Notes: a model not told the origin generated them from the letters alone. Positions 41,026 to 49,833 are shown, counted from the stretch's first letter. The stretch is 64,000 nucleotides of DNA from Fictibacillus marinisediminis (GCF_023149135.1 NZ_JAIWJX010000004.1:62001-126000), one strand, 5' to 3'. Numbers and translations are program-made.

Positions 41026-43098
41026 ATGGTAAAAAGAAAAAAACAAGAGCCACTTAATGTTAGTAGATTCATTAAAGAACTACTTGTCGATGAATTAGGG
41101 TTTCCGTTTAAGCAAATTGTTAATGATATCTCATTTGAAAAATATACAGGTATAAAAAGGCCTGATATTTTAATATCTGAGGTTGAATACGATTTAGAAT
41201 TACAAAATAATGATGAATTTATTCAAAATCTTATTGCCTATGCAGAAGCAAAACATGATTGTGCTGTTGATAGTAGAGATTGGAAGGACGCTTACAATCA
41301 AGGTTTACTAAAAGCACAGAAAGAAGCTTTAGATATTCCCTTTTTTATTGTAACCAATTTTTTAGTTACTCATTTTTATAATACACAAAACGGTGAGAGA
41401 ATCTCTTTAAATGGCATCCCAATCGCAGACTTTCAAAATATGGATGTACTTCGTTTAATTAGAAAAAAATTGGATGAAAACCCCGATTTAAACAATATTC
41501 AAACTAATGTAGATACCCAACAAGCGATTTCTGAGGCATCGTTCAATAATAAACTATGGGAACTTGCTGGAATATATAGAGATATAAATTTTAAAAATAT
41601 TACTGAAAAAATTGATTTTACTATTGGTTTTATAGCACTTAAATTTTATGAAGAAAAAGTTGAAATGGAGAACAAGAAAAATAAGACTAAGGACTACTGG
41701 TCGGATATTCAATCTTACATACAAAAACCAGATACTTTTACAACGGCATTAGGCGGTTACATACAAAGATTACAAAATGAAACCGATTTTGGTGAATTTA
41801 AAAGCTTAATGAATATAGTTAGAGAGAAATTAAATGCCCTTGATGGCATAACTCAAGAACAAATAATAGAAATTTATACCATTATTGAAGGAATGGGAAG
41901 ATTGCATGGATGTGGTTTTGATTTATTCGGCTCAGTTTATGAAAAATTTGCATCCAATAAGGAAAAAGGAGATTTTGGTGAATTTTTTACAAGACGAAAT
42001 TACACTCATGTGTTAACAAAGTTATTATTAAAAGATGAAAAATATTTTAATGCGCAAAGACCCTTTATTATCGGGGATTTTGCATGTGGAACAGGTGGTT
42101 TTCTAACCGAGGCTTTTAAAATATTACAAAGTAAATACAAAAATCCTATGACAGGTAAATTAGAACCCAGAGTTGAAGAGTTTTTAAAGTCGCAATGTAT
42201 TTACGGTTATGATGTAAAAGAGGAGAATGTATCGAGAACTAAATTAAATATGTTTTTAGTTGGAGATGGACACACGCATATTATTAGGAAGGATACTTTA
42301 AGAGAAGAGTTAACTGGGAACAGTTGGGATTATGTACTTATGAATCCTCCGTATGGAAATGGAAGTACAAAGGCGGAGACATCATCTATAACTACAAATA
42401 GATATGAATTGGCGTTCTTGGCCAAAATAGTTAAATCTTTAAAAATTGGTGGTAAAGCATGTGTAATAGTGCCTGATGGTTTCTTTGAGAATCCTTCTAT
42501 TATGGCATTTAGGAAAGAAATAATGAGTTTATGCACAATCAATGCGGTTATTTCATTACCTAAACACGCATTCGCTCCATATACCAAAGAGAAAACTTAT
42601 GCTTTATTCATTGAGAAGAGAAGTCAGGAAGAATCCCCTCTCCAAACAGAAGATATTTGGATGTATATCATTGATAATGATGGGTATGCAAATTCAGATA
42701 AACGATTTGAAACAAATTTAAAAGATGCTGATAACAAATGGTTGCATAACGAGATTAAAGGATATATAGATAATCATGGTAATGAAAAAGTCAGCATTTT
42801 AGAAGAAAGATGGCTTAAGTATGATGATTCATCTTCAGGGGGAACTGAATTTATTAACGAAAAAGGAGAGACAATAACAAAGAGAAAATCTGGATTTGTT
42901 ATGGTCTCTAATATAAATGAAGAAAATTATTATAATTTGTTACCTGAATTTTATTTAAGGCCTTATGAACCCAAATATATTACTTTAAAAGAATTAGATA
43001 GAGAAATAGAGACAATTGAGGGGATTTTAAAAGATATCTCAAAATTAACAGTGGATGATATAAAGAATAAGTTGGGCGTTGAGAATGATGAAGGTTAA
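41026..43098 (+). CDS. Restriction-modification enzyme: nuclease-like N-terminus fused to N6-adenine methylase
   Basis: A 690-residue protein. Residues ~1-130 resemble the N-terminal nuclease domain of HsdR-type enzymes: KRPDILISEVEYDLELQ, then YAEAKHD near 73 (the PD-(D/E)xK pattern). The rest is an HsdM-like methylase: helical domain, FGEFFTRR, SAM motif GDFACGTGGF near 350 and catalytic NPPY near 436. No separate HsdR helicase is present, so this looks like a single-chain cutter-methylase serving with a specificity subunit, as in BcgI-like (type IIB/IIC) systems. The specificity gene follows with overlap. Confidence 0.82.
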   Translation: MVKRKKQEPLNVSRFIKELLVDELGFPFKQIVNDISFEKYTGIKRPDILISEVEYDLELQNNDEFIQNLIAYAEAKHDCAVDSRDWKDAYNQGLLKAQKEALDIPFFIVTNFLVTHFYNTQNGERISLNGIPIADFQNMDVLRLIRKKLDENPDLNNIQTNVDTQQAISEASFNNKLWELAGIYRDINFKNITEKIDFTIGFIALKFYEEKVEMENKKNKTKDYWSDIQSYIQKPDTFTTALGGYIQRLQNETDFGEFKSLMNIVREKLNALDGITQEQIIEIYTIIEGMGRLHGCGFDLFGSVYEKFASNKEKGDFGEFFTRRNYTHVLTKLLLKDEKYFNAQRPFIIGDFACGTGGFLTEAFKILQSKYKNPMTGKLEPRVEEFLKSQCIYGYDVKEENVSRTKLNMFLVGDGHTHIIRKDTLREELTGNSWDYVLMNPPYGNGSTKAETSSITTNRYELAFLAKIVKSLKIGGKACVIVPDGFFENPSIMAFRKEIMSLCTINAVISLPKHAFAPYTKEKTYALFIEKRSQEESPLQTEDIWMYIIDNDGYANSDKRFETNLKDADNKWLHNEIKGYIDNHGNEKVSILEERWLKYDDSSSGGTEFINEKGETITKRKSGFVMVSNINEENYYNLLPEFYLRPYEPKYITLKELDREIETIEGILKDISKLTVDDIKNKLGVENDEG

Positions 43099-43693
43099 GT
43101 TTCAGGCTTATGATGTCCCCATTAAAGACATTTTTGAATACATGTCAGGTTTAAATGGTTTGTACAACGATGTTATTTATAAGGAGATAGATATTTTTAA
43201 CAAAAAAGAAAAATATAAAGTGTTATCTTCAGCTATAAAAAAGGAAAATCAACTGGGGTATATGCCTGATGCTAAAATTAACAATAAAAAAATACCTAAA
43301 TTTAAAGATAAAGAGGGTATTCTTATTGCAAGGAAAGGAAAAGCTGGAACATTTACTTTTTTAAAACCAGGTAAATATACTCTAACTGAAGTGGCATACG
43401 TTATTTATAAAAGAGCAGATGCTAAATATAATATTTTATTAGAATGGTTTTACTATGCCCAACAAAAGTTAGCATATGACAATGCCTCTAATTCAGATAA
43501 CGGTACATTTAGTATAGAAAGGTTTATGAACGAAAAGATTGATATCCCAGATGTCAGTTACCAACAGTTAATAATTAATGGGCATAAGAAATTAAATGTC
43601 GAAGACAAGAAATTAGAATTATTAATAAACAAAGTGGATTCCTTCTCAGAAAGATTTATTGAATTTAAATCACATGATGAAAAATTGAATTAA
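43085..43693 (+). CDS. HsdS-like specificity protein, TRD1 half (ends at a frameshift)
   Basis: About 202 residues, a single target-recognition domain followed by the start of a coiled conserved region. YDVPIKDIFEYMSGLNG, then GILIARKGKAGTFTFLKPGKYT and NASNSDNGTFSIERFMNEKIDIP are HsdS-type TRD features. The start could be ATG 43085 or 43088 (TTG at 43079), inside the methylase gene. The stop is six codons after an A5 run at 43680-43684. Adding one A would keep the frame open into the next ORF, which encodes the second TRD. A single-TRD protein may still work as a dimer with a palindromic target. Confidence 0.75.
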   Translation: MMKVKFQAYDVPIKDIFEYMSGLNGLYNDVIYKEIDIFNKKEKYKVLSSAIKKENQLGYMPDAKINNKKIPKFKDKEGILIARKGKAGTFTFLKPGKYTLTEVAYVIYKRADAKYNILLEWFYYAQQKLAYDNASNSDNGTFSIERFMNEKIDIPDVSYQQLIINGHKKLNVEDKKLELLINKVDSFSERFIEFKSHDEKLN

Positions 43694-43728
43694 ATTCGAT
43701 TATTGATTATATAAGTCGAAACGATATA

Positions 43729-44298
43729 TTGACTGAAGAAACTATTTATCGCAATGCTCCAAAACATAAAGATAACCAAACTATTACTGTTTTAGGAGGT
43801 TCAACCGAAAACCCGATTGTTGGAAAAATCAAAAAGGCCAAAACTGTTTTAGATTATAAAAATAAAACAGAAAAAAAGATTCATATAATTGATGGTCACC
43901 CGATATTAAACATTGTTCGAAAAGGTAAGGCTGGAACTCTTACTTTTTTTGACAAAGGGCGATATGCAACAAATTCAGATGCATTTATTTTGTTTTTAAA
44001 AGATAACCAAGAAGTTCTTAGAGATTTGAATATAATGGATAACGATGATAAAGTATACTACCTAAAATTTTTAAAATTGCTATTACAGCCAGTTTTCTAT
44101 AGTCAAGCTTCTACTTCTGATAATAGTACTATATCTATAACAAATTTAATTAATTTAGAAATTCCTAAAATAAAGCTCAATAAAGAAATTAAGGATATAG
44201 TTGATAGCATAAACAAGATAGAAAATTACCGTATGAAGATTAGCATACTAAGGGAAAAAATACAACAAGAATATGAAAAAAGTATTATCCCTGATTAG
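43729..44298 (+). CDS. HsdS-like specificity protein, TRD2 half (out of frame)
   Basis: 189 residues from a TTG without a ribosome site. The frame is open upstream to the A5 run of the preceding gene (KIELNSIIDYISRNDILTEET), so it is most likely the second half of one specificity protein. The TRD signature ILNIVRKGKAGTLTFFDKGRYA and QASTSDNSTISITNLINLEIP repeats that of the first half, as expected for a two-TRD HsdS. The C-terminal coiled helix (INKIENYRMKISILREKI) is the family ending. Made separately it lacks a start signal; it would be produced if the tract gains an A or by ribosomal slippage. Confidence 0.7.
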   Translation: MTEETIYRNAPKHKDNQTITVLGGSTENPIVGKIKKAKTVLDYKNKTEKKIHIIDGHPILNIVRKGKAGTLTFFDKGRYATNSDAFILFLKDNQEVLRDLNIMDNDDKVYYLKFLKLLLQPVFYSQASTSDNSTISITNLINLEIPKIKLNKEIKDIVDSINKIENYRMKISILREKIQQEYEKSIIPD

Positions 44299-44453
44299 GA
44301 ATTTCCTTAACCGGGGTACTTTTAACCAATTATGAATGCTTAGAGCCATATTTTGATGACCACTTTATAATAATGGTATAAGTATTATTAAGAGAAGTAG
44401 TCTATACACAATAGAAAAGAATTTACGTGACTTTTTGTTATAAATGGTTTTCT

Positions 44454-44540
44454 TTCCTAACAATAGAAGCTGTCATCGCAGATAAGCTTGAATAAAATGC
44501 TGGCGGCGCTGGCATGCCTGACATGGGCGGCATGATGTAA
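44454..44540 (+). repeat. groEL 3'-end direct repeat, copy B
   Basis: The second copy of the GroEL tail: EAVIADKLE, stop, NAGGAGMPDMGGMM, stop. It is 7,446 bases from copy A, in the same orientation, with differences at 4 of 87 positions, one of which turns KPE into KLE. Both copies share the same internal TAA. This is the layout expected of attL/attR around an inserted segment. Confidence 0.85.
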
Positions 44541-44621
44541 GGAAGGCATAAAAATAAGGTTTTTAGAGTTAATTGCGTTTTTTGTCCGCAAAAAAGTCAG
44601 CGGAATACGAACGAGTTTTAG

Positions 44622-44662
44622 AGATCTTTTTACAGATGTTATTTGTAAAAAGATCTTTTTTT
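44622..44662. terminator. Strong hairpin terminator after repeat copy B
   Basis: A 13-bp perfect stem AGATCTTTTTACA/TGTAAAAAGATCT with a T run after it and A-rich sequence before it. It lies 80 bases beyond the groEL tail and may be a groEL or element terminator. It can also serve the leftward OLD-like gene. Confidence 0.8.
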
Positions 44663-44782
44663 AATCGCTTTTCTTATAGTAAGAATTGTATCTGAAGGAA
44701 TATCAACACTTGGGCTTAATTATTTAACAAAAAAATTGAAGCGTTTTAACATATTTTAAAAAACTTCAACAGAATTTACTTC

Positions 44783-46432
44783 TTATTTATCTGACCACTT
44801 TGCTATCTTTTCAATAAATCCCCATACATCTCCATTAAAGGGTTTTACATAATCTGTATCGTCAGGATTACTACCCATTTTTTCAAAAATAGACATCAAC
44901 CAGGCAGGTCCATGACCAGCAACACCAAAGTTTTTAAGCCAAGATTCGAGTTCACCATTGGGTATAATAAAAATACCATAACTAGCTAATTGATCAAATA
45001 GATTTTGACATGCGGCCTTTTCATCTTCTTCTAACAGTTGAATACCGCCATCCCTCTTCATATTCCTTCCGGTATTTTGAAAGTATTGCTTTACGTCATT
45101 ACGAAGAATATTTAAAGGTTCAATAAGGGTAGATGGAACGTGTGCTGATCTGAGCAAGTTTGCCCAAACTTGTCCACCTTCTTTTACAACATCAATGTCT
45201 ACTATAGCAGCAGTTCTTATTCCGAGATTACGCAATGGACCTAGAATACGATATATAGTCTGCTTATTTTGTGCATTTAGGAATAAGCAACTATTTAGTC
45301 CCTTATTACCAAAAGAAATCAATCTCTCATTGATTTCTTGGTAGAATGCTCGGTCAGCATCTGATTCAGTAATTATTACCGTGTCGTGAAAAAGAGAACT
45401 TAGAACTCCAGTTGATCTTAATAAAGGATCCTTCATTAGACTGGTCAAATCAGAGGAAGGCAGTAATTTAGCCGATGATACACCGTCTTGATATGTTAAT
45501 CTAATAATGTTTACTTCTTTTCCTGATTGAATGCATCCCATAATAAAATCTGAGCTATGTGTGGCAGCAACAAGTGTAGCGTTCCTTTCAGGAGCGAGTT
45601 GTGCCAATCTTAAACCTAATTTCCTAGCTAATGGTGGATGAAGAAAAGCTTCAGGTTCATCTATTAGGATAATTTTCGAATCCCCACTAAACACAGATGT
45701 AACAATTCCTGTAAAAGCTTTTATACCATCACTTAAATCTTTAATATCCATCGCTTCATTGTGAAATTTTCTTGCTCTAAAGTCTAGAGCTTGTTCTTCA
45801 CTTTTATCGACTGGGGGGTTATCCGATAATTTGATTCGCAGAGTCAACATACTTGTTGGATCAATAACAAAATATTTACCAAAAGCATCAGCTATGATTT
45901 CTCTAATCTTTAATCTTGATTCATCGTTAATGAATAAAGCCATTAATATATTGGACGGAGAGGCACCTAAATCACCGCCTTCTTGAGGAGAAGTTAAATT
46001 AAACCTTGTGCTCCCATCTAATCTTAATAAAAACATTCCATGATAATGCTGAAGCAAGTATTGATAGTGACTTTTGTCTCCACTTAATGCGTTTTCAATT
46101 AAATGTTTATTTATATGAAGTGGCTCTATTTTTCCATCAACTGTTCTTTTCATTAGGTATACATAACCCGGATTTGAAACATAACGTGAGTCATTCATTT
46201 TAAAATACTCATAGTAATTATTTAACTCTTCTGGAGTAGGCATTTTAAGATCAATATTTTCAAGTAATTTAAAATCTTGACTTATATTATTAAAATAACT
46301 TTCAATCTCTCTTAAAATAAGACTTTTACCGGAATTGTTGGGACCAACAAAAATAGTGATTTTGTCCCCTTCAATAGGTAATGTTAATTGGCTAGTAGAT
46401 TGACCATGCTTTACATAAATAGTTTCTATCAA
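44783..46432 (-). CDS. OLD-family ATPase with TOPRIM nuclease domain
   Basis: A 549-residue protein. The ATPase has Walker A IFVGPNNSGKSLIL near residue 30, a signature-like KDLSDGIKAF, Walker B IILIDEPEAFLHP and a VAATHSSDFI H-loop. The C-terminal TOPRIM part starts VIITESDADRAFYQ near 356 and contains TAAIVDIDVV near 401. This is the layout of OLD-family nucleases, which include phage-defence proteins such as P2 OLD and GajA. No UvrD-like helicase (GajB) or reverse transcriptase is next to it, so it is a stand-alone type. Likely defence. Confidence 0.82.
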   Translation of the reverse strand: MIETIYVKHGQSTSQLTLPIEGDKITIFVGPNNSGKSLILREIESYFNNISQDFKLLENIDLKMPTPEELNNYYEYFKMNDSRYVSNPGYVYLMKRTVDGKIEPLHINKHLIENALSGDKSHYQYLLQHYHGMFLLRLDGSTRFNLTSPQEGGDLGASPSNILMALFINDESRLKIREIIADAFGKYFVIDPTSMLTLRIKLSDNPPVDKSEEQALDFRARKFHNEAMDIKDLSDGIKAFTGIVTSVFSGDSKIILIDEPEAFLHPPLARKLGLRLAQLAPERNATLVAATHSSDFIMGCIQSGKEVNIIRLTYQDGVSSAKLLPSSDLTSLMKDPLLRSTGVLSSLFHDTVIITESDADRAFYQEINERLISFGNKGLNSCLFLNAQNKQTIYRILGPLRNLGIRTAAIVDIDVVKEGGQVWANLLRSAHVPSTLIEPLNILRNDVKQYFQNTGRNMKRDGGIQLLEEDEKAACQNLFDQLASYGIFIIPNGELESWLKNFGVAGHGPAWLMSIFEKMGSNPDDTDYVKPFNGDVWGFIEKIAKWSDK

Positions 46433-46992
46433 CTTTTTGATCCTCCAAAAAAAGTAAATTTATATTACATACAGCATTATAAAGTGAAATTAGAGTTTTG
46501 AGAAGATTTCTTAATTTTTTATTTTTAAAATGGGAAAATTGTTATTGCCTTAATAAAAGTATATTCAACAATAAGGACCCTTTTATAAAAAGACGAGACT
46601 TGAAGGAAGACTAATTTTAATTTGGTGGAAACAAGAAACTGATGAGGCTAAAAAATTGTTAGAAGAAATAAAAAAAAGGTAATTTTAGTAACTTTAAATG
46701 GAATGTTGAAATAAAAATAATATAACATTTTAGTTGAGTGAATGAAGGTTTAACACCTAAAAGTGAGAATATTATACAAGTTCGCTTTACTTTAAAGATT
46801 AATTTTTATAGTGTAAAAAGAGCATTCATCGTTAATGCTTTTTTACATTTATAAGTGAAAAAGAGATATGAATAACGAAAGTTAATATACATATACATAT
46901 TCATATTCATGATGAGTACATACCTGCAGGTGAAACAGGTGAAAATCAAATAAAAAAAAAGGGAAGATCAAAGAAAACAAATAACTCTGTGG
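46433..46992 (+). other. Intergenic region with small gene remnants
   Basis: 560 AT-rich bases. At 46600-46682 a frame without start reads TRLEGRLILIWWKQ followed by a lysine/glutamate-rich helix and a stop. At 46900-46991 another short frame ends ...HDEYIPAGETGENQ and a lysine-rich tail. Both look like tails of lost genes. No promoter or RNA gene was identified. Confidence 0.4.
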
Positions 46993-47250
46993 TTGCATGA
47001 GTTAATAAATTCTTTAATAGAAAGCGAAGTAGATTTTGTAATAAATGATTTAAAACATATTTTTGTAGCCAATGATTATGCTAAGGAACTTTATGATTTT
47101 CAAAAGGAGAAAGGTTTGAAACAAGGGTATACAAAAAATGAAATAAGCGAAGGTCATCCTATGGTCCATAGGGAACGAAGTCTAAGCATCGAGGGGATAG
47201 AGGTGAGAATTTTGACTCGGTTCACATTTAAACTTTTCGTAAAATACTAA
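46993..47250 (+). CDS. Unrecognised short ORF, possible gene fragment
   Basis: 85 residues from a TTG without a clear ribosome site; an ATG cannot be placed earlier in frame. The sequence (LIESEVDFVINDLKHIFVANDYAKELYDFQKEKG) is well-behaved, helical and charged, so it was probably once coding. It may be the 3' piece of a gene disrupted upstream. No family recognised. Low confidence that it is expressed. Confidence 0.3.
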   Translation: MHELINSLIESEVDFVINDLKHIFVANDYAKELYDFQKEKGLKQGYTKNEISEGHPMVHRERSLSIEGIEVRILTRFTFKLFVKY

Positions 47251-47322
47251 TTTTACGAATAATATGACATAGGAATAAATGTTTGGTATAATGAAGTCAT
47301 AAATATTAGGGAGTGTTTGTAA

Positions 47323-47727
47323 ATGAAACCAGATATGTTTCAAACCATCCAGGATTTCCTAATAGCAAAAATTGATCCAACATTTATCATTATCTTTGGA
47401 TCCTATGCGAAAGACTCTGTACATAAAGAAAGCGATATTGATATTGCTTTCCATTCACAAAAGAAATTTACTACATATGAAATTTTTGAATTCTCACAAG
47501 AACTGGCATCCTTACTCAAAGTAGATGTCGATTTAGTGGATATAAATGCAGCATCAACTGTTTTTAAGGCTCAGATTTACACAACTGGTCAGTTAATTTA
47601 TTGTGTTGATGATAACGTTTTTAAGAACTTACAAATGACTGCTCTAAGCATGTACGCTAAGCTAAATGAAGAACGTAAAAACATACTAAAGAAAATTGAT
47701 GAAAGCGGGTCAATTTATGAAAAATGA
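47323..47727 (+). CDS. mntA: MNT-domain nucleotidyltransferase antitoxin (MntA-like)
   Basis: A 134-residue minimal nucleotidyltransferase with the GSx10DxD motif: IIFGSYAKDSVHKESDIDIAF, then VDVDLVDI. In HEPN/MNT pairs this enzyme adds AMP residues to the HEPN toxin and neutralises it. The GGGAG ribosome site precedes ATG 47323, and TATAAT-like bases lie at about 47286. The gene overlaps the HEPN gene, as is usual for these pairs. Confidence 0.88.
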   Translation: MKPDMFQTIQDFLIAKIDPTFIIIFGSYAKDSVHKESDIDIAFHSQKKFTTYEIFEFSQELASLLKVDVDLVDINAASTVFKAQIYTTGQLIYCVDDNVFKNLQMTALSMYAKLNEERKNILKKIDESGSIYEK

Positions 47728-48109
47728 CGTTATTCTAAACAAGATTAGTGTAATTGAACGCTGTATAAATAGGATTCATCAGGTTTATGAAAATGATCCT
47801 GAAAACCTTAAGGACTTTACCAAGCAAGACTCCATGATCCTTAATGTACAACGAGCGTGTGAAGCCTCAATCGACTTGGCCATGCATATAATTGCAGATA
47901 AACGTCTAGGACTTCCGCAATCAAGTAGAGATGCGTTTGATATGCTACAAGAGCATGCAATTATTGAGGAAAATCTAGCTAAGCGATTAAAAGCAATGGT
48001 TGGGTTTAGAAATATAGCTGTTCATGATTATCAGTCCATAAACATTGAGATCTTAGAAAAACACCTTGGTGATTTTAAAGAGTTTACAAGACAAATACTT
48101 CAATACTAA
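47717..48109 (+). CDS. hepT: HEPN toxin (HepT-like, DUF86)
   Basis: A 130-residue all-helical HEPN protein starting at the ATG at 47717; an ATG at 47696 in frame gives seven more residues and is an alternative. The RNase motif R-x4-H is in GFRNIAVHDYQSI near residue 97, with an adjacent tyrosine that is the known AMPylation site region in HepT. ACEASIDLAMHII is the typical helix of the family. Overlap with the MNT gene suggests translational coupling. It likely cuts RNA when not AMPylated, giving plasmid maintenance or phage defence. Confidence 0.87.
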   Translation: MKNDVILNKISVIERCINRIHQVYENDPENLKDFTKQDSMILNVQRACEASIDLAMHIIADKRLGLPQSSRDAFDMLQEHAIIEENLAKRLKAMVGFRNIAVHDYQSINIEILEKHLGDFKEFTRQILQY

Positions 48110-48127
48110 CGATCAGGAGGTTTTAAT

Positions 48128-48301
48128 ATGAACTATAAAATTAGAGTGTTTCAAGTAAATACTAATATTGAGGCCTTTACTATTGATACAATTTTTAAAG
48201 GTGAAGAAGTTGCTGAACAGGCAATCGCAGATCTAGAAACTCTCTATCCTAACCAATACGAATATGTCAAAGTGCCTGTTTCAACAGTAAGTAAAGCATA
48301 A
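48128..48301 (+). CDS. Small hypothetical protein after the HEPN/MNT pair
   Basis: A 57-residue protein (MNYKIRVFQVNTNIEAF...) with a strong CAGGAGG site seven bases before ATG, 18 bases after the HEPN stop, so probably in the same operon. It looks like a small alpha/beta fold with an acidic middle (FKGEEVAEQAIADLETLYP). Not recognised. It could be an accessory part of the toxin-antitoxin operon. Confidence 0.6.
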   Translation: MNYKIRVFQVNTNIEAFTIDTIFKGEEVAEQAIADLETLYPNQYEYVKVPVSTVSKA

Positions 48302-48379
48302 TTTAATTATGTAAACAATATTTCGTAAAAATTGAATTATACGCAAACTTAAACTATAAAAAATGAAAGGGTTTTGACT

Positions 48380-49489
48380 TTGGCTAATACAAGACAACAT
48401 CATGTACATGAACAAAAATTAGAACAACTGGTCAAGCTTATGCCCTTCTATGTTGCAGAATATGTCGATGATAAGCTCAGTAACCGATCCCCCTCCACCC
48501 TTTTAAACTATGTATTAGACTATAAATTGTTCTTTGAGTGGCTTATGGCTGAAGGCATTTCAAATAGTAAAGATATTAAAGATATATCACTAACTGATTT
48601 GGAAAATCTTAAGTTAGAGGATGCTCGTTCCTTCATCAAATTTTTAGAGCGCAGAAACATTCCCGTAAATAAACATGAAACAAAAAAAGCTGAAAAGGTT
48701 TCAATCAACCGGAAGATTTCAGCCCTCCGCTCCCTCTTCAAGTATTTGACTACGCAAACGGAAAATGAAGAAGGTGAACCTTATTTTTACCGCAACGTTA
48801 TGTTAAAAATCGAAGTGAATAAGGTTAAAGAAACCCTTGGGTCACGAGCAGCAAGAATTTCAACTCAAATTTTCCACAACGATGATGATACTATCTTCCT
48901 CGATTATGTAAAGAATTTGTATGAGAAGGATTTAACTCCTCGTCGGTTAGCATATTTCCAGAGAGACAAAGAGCGAGATCTTGCTATACTGTCCCTTTTT
49001 CTCGGTAGCGGTATCCGAGTAAATGAGTTATCTAATTTAAGGATTCGTGATTTGGATTTTGATGATAATCGGATACATGTCCTCAGAAAAGGGGGGAAAA
49101 AGGATATTGTAGCCGTTGCCCCTCCCTCAATGAATGATCTAAAAACATACTTACTCGTTCGAACCGCCCGTTATAACGCGAATAATGATGGATACGACTA
49201 CGTTTTTCTCACTAAAATTCATGGACAGGCTTCTCCCCTTTCAAATCGTGCTATTGAAGCACTAGTTAAGAAATATACAAAAGCGTTTACCACAAATAAA
49301 GCTATGTCTCCACATAAATTGAGGCATACATATGGTACTCATTTGATGGCCCAAGAGGGTGATATCCATTTACTAATGACCCAACTCGGCCATAGCTCTA
49401 CTACAACTGCGGCTCTATATAGCAATCCAGAGCATGAAAAGGCAAAAAAAGCTGCGGAGCTTTTGGGCCAAAGAAGGAACCTAAGGTAG
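48380..49489 (+). CDS. XerS-like tyrosine recombinase
   Basis: A 369-residue recombinase. TTG at 48380 is nine bases from AAAGGG; a TTG at 48374 is also possible. LMPFYVAEYVDDKL and SPSTLLNYVLDYKLFFEWL are typical of XerS/XerC N-termini. Catalytic residues: arginine in GSGIRVNELSNL, lysine in LRKGGKKDIV, HKLRHT, LGHSS and the tyrosine in ALYSNPE. All are intact. A decayed paralogue lies at 52309. On a plasmid it probably resolves multimers. Followed by a strong terminator. Confidence 0.9.
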   Translation: MANTRQHHVHEQKLEQLVKLMPFYVAEYVDDKLSNRSPSTLLNYVLDYKLFFEWLMAEGISNSKDIKDISLTDLENLKLEDARSFIKFLERRNIPVNKHETKKAEKVSINRKISALRSLFKYLTTQTENEEGEPYFYRNVMLKIEVNKVKETLGSRAARISTQIFHNDDDTIFLDYVKNLYEKDLTPRRLAYFQRDKERDLAILSLFLGSGIRVNELSNLRIRDLDFDDNRIHVLRKGGKKDIVAVAPPSMNDLKTYLLVRTARYNANNDGYDYVFLTKIHGQASPLSNRAIEALVKKYTKAFTTNKAMSPHKLRHTYGTHLMAQEGDIHLLMTQLGHSSTTTAALYSNPEHEKAKKAAELLGQRRNLR

Positions 49490-49833
49490 TTATCGCTTTT
49501 AGGTGATTATATATTTTTCAAAAAGGCGATGAAGGCAACAATTTGTTTGCCTTCATCGTTTTTTACGAATGTCCCCTTCTCTACTTAAATCATTTAGCAG
49601 AACAAGGAATAATAATCCTTCTTTACATCACTTAAGTTGATTTTTTTCTTAGATTTCTGTATTTAAAGCTATTCATTTTTGAACTCTTATAGGCTAGCCT
49701 TTCTCTACTTTGATTTATTTGTCAGAAAGCTTCTTCTTTTTTAACCTCTTCACAAACTCCTTCATGTTTGTTTTATATAATGACTTCATAAAAGAATGCT
49801 TAAACTCACCGATATATAATAAGGGGAATAGTT
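49490..49833 (+). other. Intergenic region, terminator only
   Basis: 344 bases holding the XerS terminator (49527-49564) and AT-rich sequence without a recognisable gene. A TATATAAT-like element at about 49812-49820 precedes the broken ORF at 49834 and may be its -10 box. Confidence 0.5.
49527..49564 (+). terminator. Intrinsic terminator of the XerS-like gene
   Basis: A 12-bp stem CGATGAAGGCAA/TTGCCTTCATCG followed by a T run, 37 bases after the stop codon. Confidence 0.88.

Larger units (their letters stand above)
44299..44782 (+). other. Intergenic region carrying groEL-tail repeat copy B
   Basis: 484 bases between the specificity gene and the OLD-like gene, holding repeat copy B (44454-44540) and a strong terminator (44622-44662). 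No open frame worth reporting. Confidence 0.65.

Noticed and set aside
41026..44298. Classic three-gene type I restriction-modification system
   Set aside because: No HsdR helicase-nuclease gene is present, and the methylase itself carries a nuclease-like N-terminal domain.
44783..46432. Calling the OLD-like gene GajA of a Gabija system
   Set aside because: No UvrD-like helicase (GajB) follows or precedes it; the neighbours are a terminator and remnants.
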